Source: Oscillospiraceae bacterium
Lineage (GTDB): Bacteria; Bacillota; Clostridia; Oscillospirales; Oscillospiraceae
Length of the DNA: 15,629 nt
Reading direction: 5' to 3'
Assembly: GCA_031255955.1 (NCBI GenBank)
Contig: JAIRRO010000027.1
Location: forward strand, 1 to 15,629
This document shows positions 1-5,917 of the stretch, piece by piece (position 1 is the stretch's first letter; each line of letters opens with the position of its first letter). A program made the position numbers and the translations under genes. The notes beneath the pieces are model-generated. The model saw only the letters and a list, made by a program, of their open reading frames with translations, searched no databases and was not told where the DNA came from.

Positions 1-145
1 TTTTTTAGAAAGTTTATTTTTGGCGATGTGCACAAATCCTTGAGTTCGCATCTTCATTGTATCAGATTTTGACTCCGGATGGACTGCTTTCTTTTGGGCA
101 ATTCATTTTACAACTTACCCCGCGAATAAATTTTTCAAAAAACGC
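1..145. other. AT-rich left edge, no gene recognised
   Basis: I see no open reading frame of useful length on either strand, no terminator hairpin with a U-tract and no RNA gene here. The stretch is AT-rich like the peptide cassette that follows and probably belongs to the same island. It could be the flank of a mobile element outside the window, but no inverted repeat or transposase fragment supports that. Confidence 0.4.
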
Positions 146-174
146 TTGACAAGGCAGATAAACCGGAGTATTCT
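146..174 (+). promoter_or_regulatory. Sigma-A promoter of the Cys-rich peptide gene
   Basis: A perfect -35 hexamer TTGACA (146-151) is followed by a 17-bp spacer and a -10 hexamer TATTCT (169-174). The predicted transcription start is near 181, about 65 nt before the precursor ATG. The first arm of a 14-bp inverted repeat (180-193) begins essentially at this start. A protein bound there could block initiation, or the arm would form the 5' end of the mRNA. Confidence 0.8.
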
Positions 175-179
175 ACTGG

Positions 180-507
180 TAGTGTGTCATCCGGCGATTT
201 CCAGTACAATAATAATTAAAATAATTTTATGAAATGAGGAACCGATATGTTGGAATTTTCCATCTTCCAACCGTTTGCGTTAATTTCCAACAGCGGGTGC
301 TCAGGAAACTATGTTACCTGTTCAAATAGTGCTTGCGGGGGATCAACCAACTCGATGGGGTGTTTAAACGGATATTGCGCAAATCCTAATTGTGTAATCG
401 ATCATAATGCAGGATGTAGCAATACTTACTCTTGCTGACATAGATACAATTGAGACGGTCACATCGTAAAATCTCGCAATACATCATCAAGGTCGGATGA
501 CACACTA
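180..507. repeat. 14-bp inverted repeat bracketing the precursor gene
   Basis: The left arm TAGTGTGTCATCCG (180-193) and the right arm CGGATGACACACTA (494-507) are exact reverse complements, 300 bp apart, and the whole precursor gene lies between them. The left arm sits on the predicted +1 of the peptide promoter. The right arm overlaps a TATAAT hexamer (506-511) about 50 bp upstream of the radical SAM start. Possible roles are a paired operator, a long-range mRNA stem closing the precursor message, or recombination sites. The sequence alone does not decide between them. Confidence 0.75.
247..438 (+). CDS. Cysteine-rich RiPP precursor peptide
   Basis: This 63-residue peptide has eight cysteines, at 18, 25, 30, 39, 44, 49, 57 and 63, so the chain ends in Cys. 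The first 17 residues contain no Cys and are mostly hydrophobic (MLEFSIFQPFALISNSG); they would serve as a very short leader. The rest is rich in Gly, Ser and Asn. Six of the seven internal cysteines are followed at +2 by Asn or Gly (CSG, CSN, CGG, CLN, CAN, CSN). The start is supported by GAGGA at 236-240, six bases before the ATG. The promoter, radical SAM gene and ABC exporter around it point to a thioether-bridged RiPP (sactipeptide or ranthipeptide type). I cannot assign a named precursor family. Disulfide bridges alone, or a non-bacteriocin signalling role, remain possible. Confidence 0.8.
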   Translation: MLEFSIFQPFALISNSGCSGNYVTCSNSACGGSTNSMGCLNGYCANPNCVIDHNAGCSNTYSC

Positions 508-542
508 TAATTTGCGTTATTTGCTACGCGTATTTGATCTGT

Positions 543-549
543 AGGAGGG
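543..549 (+). promoter_or_regulatory. Shine-Dalgarno AGGAGGG that fixes the radical SAM start
   Basis: AGGAGGG lies eight bases upstream of GTG at 558-560. The longer reading frame that opens with TTG at 534 would place this ribosome binding site inside the coding sequence and has no site of its own, so GTG 558 is the better start. Confidence 0.85.
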
Positions 550-557
550 TTACTATA

Positions 558-1454
558 GTGTATTCCGTTAGTCCATTTGTATATGCTTTTGAAACGCCGG
601 AGTATTCGGCATTATTCAATTTTTTCAACGGCCGAATCCTAATGTGCGTGTCAAACGATGAACGAGAAGATTTATCTGCGATTTTGAAGGGAAATCAAGG
701 AAGCGAAAGTTCTGTACTTGAGAAGTTAGTGTCTGGAGATTTTGTCCGTAAGGCATCTTACGATCCGTACAAAATGTTGGAATTGGTGTATGACGACTAT
801 AACCATTGCAACGGCACTCTGACTGTTATTGTCATTCTGAGCGAGGCGTGCAATTTCAGGTGCAAGTATTGTTATGAAGGATACGATGGTAAGGTTATGG
901 AGTCAGATACAATAGATGGTATCATAAATTTTGTGAAAAATTACATCTCAAACAATTATTGCAAGAAAATTGTGATATCATGGTTTGGCGGTGAACCCAC
1001 ACTTTTCAAGACTGAGATTGTGGCGTTTATGAAGAAGCTGCGGACGAGTATCGCCGATTCGGTTGAAGTCAGCGGATTTATGACTACCAACGCATATCTT
1101 CTCACAATTGAGGACTTTAAGGCATACTGTGAGGTTGGAATCAACGGTTATCAAATCACCGTTGATGGGTTTGAAGATACGCATGACAAATTAAGGCAAC
1201 TCGCAAGTGGCGATGGTACATGGTCAAAGATAATCGAAAATCTCCATGCTATTGCCGATATCAGTTCGCCGAATTTATATGTATTGTTACGCGTAAACTA
1301 TAATGAAGACGTGATGGTTCGTATCTTCGAATTTTTTGACTATATCAAGTCAGAATTTGGAGATCGTTTCGTTATCCATGCGCATCCTATCTCGAAACTC
1401 GGTAAAGACGAAAACGATTCTGTTTGTAATAAGGAGATTGAAACAAATGAATAA
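558..1454 (+). CDS. Radical SAM peptide maturase lacking the SPASM region
   Basis: This 298-residue protein has the radical SAM CxxxCxxC motif CNFRCKYC (Cys98, Cys102, Cys105), which binds the 4Fe-4S cluster that cleaves S-adenosylmethionine. GGEPT (144-148) contributes to SAM binding, and QITVDG (199-204) is typical of peptide-modifying members. Residues 1-90 form an N-terminal region without cluster motifs, as in other RiPP maturases. Its expected job is to form thioether or similar radical links in the Cys-rich peptide encoded just upstream. Relatives usually run to 400 residues or more, with a Cys-rich SPASM or twitch domain for auxiliary clusters. This protein stops soon after the barrel-end motif HPISKLGKDEND, so it is either a minimal enzyme or a C-terminal deletion product. 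The stop overlaps the exporter start by eight bases (ATGAATAA). Confidence 0.85.
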   Translation: MYSVSPFVYAFETPEYSALFNFFNGRILMCVSNDEREDLSAILKGNQGSESSVLEKLVSGDFVRKASYDPYKMLELVYDDYNHCNGTLTVIVILSEACNFRCKYCYEGYDGKVMESDTIDGIINFVKNYISNNYCKKIVISWFGGEPTLFKTEIVAFMKKLRTSIADSVEVSGFMTTNAYLLTIEDFKAYCEVGINGYQITVDGFEDTHDKLRQLASGDGTWSKIIENLHAIADISSPNLYVLLRVNYNEDVMVRIFEFFDYIKSEFGDRFVIHAHPISKLGKDENDSVCNKEIETNE

Positions 1455-3213
1455 AGTTAGGCAAATAGCACGAGATTTTCTATTCCTGTTCAACCCATAT
1501 TGGCAGTACGGCAAGTTACTTGTGGTTCTGACTATTGTTGGTGCAATTATTGCGGCTCCTGTTGGGCAGATTGCAAGTGCCACAATTGCGCAGGTAGTAA
1601 TTGATAATGTGTTAGCAGAGCAGCCTTTGTCGGCAATAATACAGACCGTGATTCTATATTTTGCGGTATGGGCAGCGTCGTATCTTGTGCAAAATGGGGT
1701 ACAGGATTTTTATCGCGGATGGAAAACTGAATATATCTCTACACGTATTAAAGAAATAGTTTTTGAACAGGCTTTGCGCACAGATTTTCGTTGGATTGAT
1801 GACCCTCAATACTTCAATCAATTGAGTTTAACAATAAACAATTATGCTAACAGTTCAAAAAACACAATGGCAACCATGGTGCAACTGTTGACAGGCATCG
1901 CTACAGCTGTTGCTATGCTAGCTGTAATCGCGCAAATAGGCTGGCCAATAACTCTGATTATTGTTATTGGTTCGCTACTGTCCATTGTAATTCAATCAAA
2001 AATGGTTGCGTTCCAAATGAATTTAATGCCGGAACATATGGAATTGCAACGAAAAATGGATTACGCTACACGAGTGTACCAGCAAAACAATTATGCCGCC
2101 GACCTTAAAAGTACAAAAATCGCAGATATTATCGGTAAGCGTTTTAATGTTAACGCCAAAGTGTTCGTAAATTTTGCCCGAAAGTTACAAATCAAGCTCG
2201 GCTATTATGCAGTAGGCTCGGCATGGTCGGCAAAAATAGCTGACTACTGTGTCATATTGTACGTTGCGCTCGGACTGTTAAACGGTCAAATAAAAAGTGT
2301 TGGTGAATACGCAACCATAATTGCAGCAGCGGCTGTGTTGTCTAGTAGTTTAAGTACACTATCGTTCATATTTCCGCAGATAACCCAAATAACGCAATCG
2401 GCAAATATAATACGCGGCTTTTTTAATTTGGAATCTAAAATAGAAACAGCAGGAGGCATTTTACCACCAGAAAATAAATTTGAAATTGACTTTAACGACG
2501 TCAAATTTACATATCCCAACAACCCAGATTTCGCAATGAATGGTATCACATTTTCTATTGCGGAAGGTGAAAAAATTGCAATAGTAGGCGAAAATGGTGC
2601 AGGTAAAACAACATTGACAAAATTGATTCTGCGTTTATATGACACGGATTCGGGCGAAATTTTGATAAACAAGAAAAACGTGAAAGAATATGACGTAAAA
2701 GCCTTGCGTTTGAAAATTGGAGTTGCATTTCAACATTCAAATATTTACGCCGCAACGCTAGCGGAAAATCTGCAATTATACAATAATGCAAATTCAGTGC
2801 AATTGTGTGAGGCTTTGAAAAATAACGGTCTAGTCGACTTAATTAATAACATCGATTCCGATGTGACAAAAGAATTTGATGCAAATGGTTTAGTGCTTTC
2901 CGGCGGACAAATTCAGAAACTGAGTCTGGCAAGACTAAATTGCGGTAACTTTGGTCTATTATTGCTTGATGAACCCTCATCCGCTCTCGACCCGATTGCA
3001 GAATATGAGTTGACACGGCAGATATTCAACCGTGCAAATGCTACTACAACAATTATGGTTGCGCATCGACTGTCCACAATCCGCCATGCCGACCGCATTT
3101 TGGTAGTCGATGGTGGTAAGATTGCGGAAGTTGGAACACACGATGAATTGATGTCATTAGACGGCAAGTATGCTGAAATGTTCACAAAACAAGCAGAGAA
3201 CTACACGCCTTAA
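1447..3213 (+). CDS. ABC exporter (fused TMD-NBD) of the peptide cassette
   Basis: This 588-residue half-transporter has an N-terminal transmembrane domain (about residues 15-325, several hydrophobic spans) and a C-terminal ATPase. The ATPase carries Walker A GENGAGKT (381-388), a Q-loop (VAFQHSN), signature LSGGQ (484-488), Walker B LLLLDE (Asp508, Glu509) and H-loop His540. It should act as a homodimer in the membrane and export the modified peptide, or protect against it. No C39 peptidase domain precedes the membrane domain, so it would not cleave a leader itself. The frame is open upstream to 1336, but ATG 1447 is chosen because AGGAG (1432-1436) precedes it by ten bases and the protein aligns with the fold from there. 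The ribosome binding site lies inside the end of the radical SAM gene, implying translational coupling. It is AT-rich like its two upstream partners. Confidence 0.9.
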   Translation: MNKVRQIARDFLFLFNPYWQYGKLLVVLTIVGAIIAAPVGQIASATIAQVVIDNVLAEQPLSAIIQTVILYFAVWAASYLVQNGVQDFYRGWKTEYISTRIKEIVFEQALRTDFRWIDDPQYFNQLSLTINNYANSSKNTMATMVQLLTGIATAVAMLAVIAQIGWPITLIIVIGSLLSIVIQSKMVAFQMNLMPEHMELQRKMDYATRVYQQNNYAADLKSTKIADIIGKRFNVNAKVFVNFARKLQIKLGYYAVGSAWSAKIADYCVILYVALGLLNGQIKSVGEYATIIAAAAVLSSSLSTLSFIFPQITQITQSANIIRGFFNLESKIETAGGILPPENKFEIDFNDVKFTYPNNPDFAMNGITFSIAEGEKIAIVGENGAGKTTLTKLILRLYDTDSGEILINKKNVKEYDVKALRLKIGVAFQHSNIYAATLAENLQLYNNANSVQLCEALKNNGLVDLINNIDSDVTKEFDANGLVLSGGQIQKLSLARLNCGNFGLLLLDEPSSALDPIAEYELTRQIFNRANATTTIMVAHRLSTIRHADRILVVDGGKIAEVGTHDELMSLDGKYAEMFTKQAENYTP

Positions 3214-3325
3214 TGTACCTAGTTAGTAACCTCAATGCTACGAATGCAGGATTATAAATATACGAGGCGACTCGAACAAAAAATGCAATGCTGTATTCGA
3301 TTGGAGTATATTGAACCCAGTGGTC

Positions 3326-3354
3326 TTGCGCTTCATAAAAAATGAGCGTATAAT
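3326..3354 (+). promoter_or_regulatory. Sigma-A promoter of the SLH hydrolase gene
   Basis: The -35 hexamer TTGCGC (3326-3331), a 17-bp spacer and a perfect -10 hexamer TATAAT (3349-3354) predict a start near 3361. It lies in the gap after the exporter, where base composition changes from AT-rich to GC-rich. The hydrolase is therefore transcribed independently of the peptide cassette. Confidence 0.8.
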
Positions 3355-3360
3355 ACGGGT

Positions 3361-3410
3361 GCCGATAACTGCGGGACAAGCTGTTAATGCGCCTGAAGCC
3401 GCATGTCGGC
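3361..3410 (+). promoter_or_regulatory. Structured 5' leader hairpin of the SLH hydrolase mRNA
   Basis: GCCGA (3361-3365) pairs with TCGGC (3406-3410). Inside that, TGCGG (3370-3374) pairs with CCGCA (3399-3403), leaving a 24-nt apical region. The outer stem begins on the predicted first transcribed base, and the hairpin ends about 14 nt before the ribosome binding site. It may simply protect the 5' end of the mRNA. I do not recognise a known riboswitch consensus in it. Confidence 0.4.
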
Positions 3411-3437
3411 AAACGAAATTTTTAAGGGGTGTTATTT

Positions 3438-5840
3438 TTGAAATCTCGTACCGCAAAAAGACTTGTTTTCCTGTTCACCGTAATGTCTCTGCTTCTCCTG
3501 ATTGTAACCCCGGCGCTCGGTGTCGACGCCAAGGCTCCGGAGTCTGCCGCGCAGTCTCTGTTCCGTCTCGGACTGTTAAAGGGCGCCGGTACAGCAGCGG
3601 ACGGCTCTCCGAATTTTGCGCTTGACGACTCCGTGACACGCGCACAGGCGGCTGTTATGATCGTGCGTCTGCTGGGCAAGGCGGAGGAAGCCGGCAACGA
3701 AAAGTGGTCACTTCCTTTTAAGGACGTTCCCGACTGGGCGGAGTCCGAAATCGGATACGCCCACGCCAACGGCATAATCCTCGGCGCATCCGCAGATTCC
3801 TTTGACTCCTATTCATCCGTGACGGCGACGCAGTTCTTAACGCTTATTCTCCGCGCGCTGGGATATAAGGACGGCGTGGATTTCACGTGGGATAAGGCGT
3901 GGGAAAAGACTGACGCGCTCGGCATTACAAACGGCGAATACAACGCTGCGAACAACGAAGTCACGCGCGGCTCGCTCGCCGTACTTTCTCTGTCCGCGCT
4001 GGACGCCGAAAACATAGCCGTGGGAGCAAAGCTCATCTCGATTCTTGTTGACGCCGGCGCCGTTTCAGCGGAAGCCGCTAAGGAGGAAGGTTTTGTGGTC
4101 GAGAGCGTTGAAACCACTGTCACATTCACATACGACGGCGGAGCCGGGACGTTGAAGGGCGCCCTGCCCGCCACGCAGCGCGTTCCCCGCGGAGCCCGTG
4201 TTGCAAGACCCGCCGATCCGCAAATTGACGGCTATATGTTCACGGAGTGGTACACCTCAGTTACCGAAATGATGGATATGTTCGGGATGCAATATCCCGT
4301 TTCCAGAGAGACGGCATGGGATTTTGATAATCCCGTAACTGCCGATTCCGGCACTAAAATCGAGCTGAAGGCGCGATTTGTCAAGCCCTTTAAGGGCGTT
4401 GACGGCGATATTGTGGCGCTTTCGCTGACGACAGCCACCGCCGCCAGAGGCGAAACCCCGTACAGATCGGTTTCCGCGCTGTTTGACGGCGAAATTTTTG
4501 CCAACGGCGGCGCCCACGGCAGTCTGCCCGTGCTTGACTCCGCGTTTTCGCCCGATATGTTCATCACCTACAGCTCCGGCGTTTTTCGCGTAAAAACGGA
4601 CGGCAAGGGCTATATCACAGAGTTTTACGCGGACTTTGAAGGCATCCAAGAGGGCTATGGCGTCGTCGGCGGTAACGGCACCGTCAGCCTCGGTGTGAAC
4701 CCGAAAACGTACAACACCGCCGGAGCGAAGCTCTATAATTTCTCCGGAGCCTCTTCCCCCTTCGCGGTTGTGACAGCCGCCGAGCTCTCCGCCATCAATA
4801 ACAACGCTATGCATTATTGGGCTGTTGTAGAGGGCAGCACCCTTAAAACGCTGTACATCTACAACCCGGACACCGCCCTAAAGCCCGCGCCCATCGCCGC
4901 CGACAAGCTCGCGAATATCAAAAAATTTAAGGTGGAAATCCCGGCGGGCGGAAGCTCCACGCCGACCTCTCCGCTGAAATATGCCTACTATGACCCGACG
5001 CCTGCCAACGCCTCCGCCGGTTCCGTCCCGCTTGTTGTGTGGTTCCACGGCTCCGGCTTCGGGACAAACGCGTGGGATACGTTCTTCTCTGACAGTGATG
5101 CCTCCCCGAACTATATCGCCAAATGGGCAAGCGAGGAATATCAAAAGCTGTTCGGTTCAAGCGGCGCGTATATCCTTGCCCCCTCCGCCAATGTTCACCC
5201 CGTAATCGGTATGGAGCATCGCTGGGGTGATAGCGGCGCCACCCAAGTCGATTTGGCATTTGATTTGATAGACAGCTTCGTTAAGGCGCACCCCGATATC
5301 GACACAAGCCGTATTTACATCGGCGGCTTCTCCGTCGGCGGCGGTATGACGATGCTTATGGCGCGCGAGGCTGCCAACGCGGCAAGCACCATCACTCACG
5401 GCATTAAGTTCGCCGCGGCATTCCCCTGCAGCCCGACATATCGCACGCTGTACAACGGCTCCGGCTATTCGGCGGACGACGGCGTCGCCGAGACTCTGAA
5501 GGCTCTCCCCATTTGGCTGTTCCACAGCAATTCCGAGGGGCTTACCACCGTCGGCACGTCGTATTCGCAAGCCTTTATAAAGGCTCTGCTCGAAAAAGCC
5601 ACTGTTGACAGCCGCTACACCGTGTTTTCCGACAGCGTGAGCGGGCAGTTCGGTCCCCAATTTAAGCTGCCGAGCGGCGGACTTACCAATGGTCACGGCA
5701 TCGCGTGGGGGGCGGCGCTCAATAACCTGCAAAGCTCCACCGGCTCATATTTGACAGCCGAAAACACCACCTACACGAAAACACACCGCGACGCCGCTGT
5801 TACTACGCTGATTGCGTGGCTCGTCGCGCAGTCGAAGTAG
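3438..5840 (+). CDS. SLH-anchored secreted alpha/beta hydrolase (esterase-like)
   Basis: This 800-residue exported protein begins with a signal peptide: basic KSRTAKR, a hydrophobic core and an Ala-rich cleavage region near residues 25-30. SLH repeats (about 35-190) would hold it on the cell wall. An InlB/Flg_new-type repeat follows (about 222-317, ending LKARF), then an unassigned domain (about 318-500) and an alpha/beta hydrolase (about 503-800). The hydrolase has oxyanion motif WFHGSG (535-540), nucleophile elbow GFSVGG with Ser632, and a C-terminal His753. It resembles PHB-depolymerase/feruloyl-esterase-type hydrolases; the substrate is unknown. At the expected acid position, FHSNSE puts Glu700 where Asp is usual. 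TTG 3438 is chosen as start because AAGGGG (3424-3429) precedes it by eight bases; GTG 3429 would overlap that site. The gene has its own promoter and terminator. Confidence 0.85.
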   Translation: MKSRTAKRLVFLFTVMSLLLLIVTPALGVDAKAPESAAQSLFRLGLLKGAGTAADGSPNFALDDSVTRAQAAVMIVRLLGKAEEAGNEKWSLPFKDVPDWAESEIGYAHANGIILGASADSFDSYSSVTATQFLTLILRALGYKDGVDFTWDKAWEKTDALGITNGEYNAANNEVTRGSLAVLSLSALDAENIAVGAKLISILVDAGAVSAEAAKEEGFVVESVETTVTFTYDGGAGTLKGALPATQRVPRGARVARPADPQIDGYMFTEWYTSVTEMMDMFGMQYPVSRETAWDFDNPVTADSGTKIELKARFVKPFKGVDGDIVALSLTTATAARGETPYRSVSALFDGEIFANGGAHGSLPVLDSAFSPDMFITYSSGVFRVKTDGKGYITEFYADFEGIQEGYGVVGGNGTVSLGVNPKTYNTAGAKLYNFSGASSPFAVVTAAELSAINNNAMHYWAVVEGSTLKTLYIYNPDTALKPAPIAADKLANIKKFKVEIPAGGSSTPTSPLKYAYYDPTPANASAGSVPLVVWFHGSGFGTNAWDTFFSDSDASPNYIAKWASEEYQKLFGSSGAYILAPSANVHPVIGMEHRWGDSGATQVDLAFDLIDSFVKAHPDIDTSRIYIGGFSVGGGMTMLMAREAANAASTITHGIKFAAAFPCSPTYRTLYNGSGYSADDGVAETLKALPIWLFHSNSEGLTTVGTSYSQAFIKALLEKATVDSRYTVFSDSVSGQFGPQFKLPSGGLTNGHGIAWGAALNNLQSSTGSYLTAENTTYTKTHRDAAVTTLIAWLVAQSK

Positions 5841-5862
5841 GAACGCAACACGCAACACACAA

Positions 5863-5894
5863 AACGCGCCGGGGGCTGCTGCCCCCGGCGCGTT
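5863..5894. terminator. Bidirectional intrinsic terminator
   Basis: A perfect 14-bp GC-rich stem (5863-5876 with 5881-5894) closes a TGCT loop. On the plus strand it is followed by CTTTAT, and read on the minus strand by TTTTG, so both sides have only short T-runs. It lies between the convergent SLH hydrolase and DUF885 genes and probably ends both transcripts. Confidence 0.9.
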
Positions 5895-5917
5895 CTTTAT
5901 ACGCACACCGCCCTCAG

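Noticed and set aside
1..145. Insertion-sequence end or tail of a minus-strand gene
   Set aside because: No terminal inverted repeat, target duplication or coding frame beyond about 15 codons was found.
534..557. Longer start (TTG 534) for the radical SAM gene
   Set aside because: It would swallow the AGGAGGG ribosome binding site that sits eight bases before GTG 558.
1336..1446. In-frame upstream extension of the ABC exporter
   Set aside because: It overlaps the radical SAM gene in another frame and lacks a ribosome binding site; ATG 1447 has AGGAG and matches the family start.
3241..3299. CGAATGCAG / CTGTATTCG inverted repeat after the exporter as a terminator
   Set aside because: Nine pairs with one G-U form a stem, but the loop is about 40 nt and no U-tract follows.
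4257..5732. Long reading frames on the minus strand inside the SLH hydrolase gene
   Set aside because: They are antisense shadows of a GC-rich gene with clear domains; no ribosome binding sites or recognisable products.
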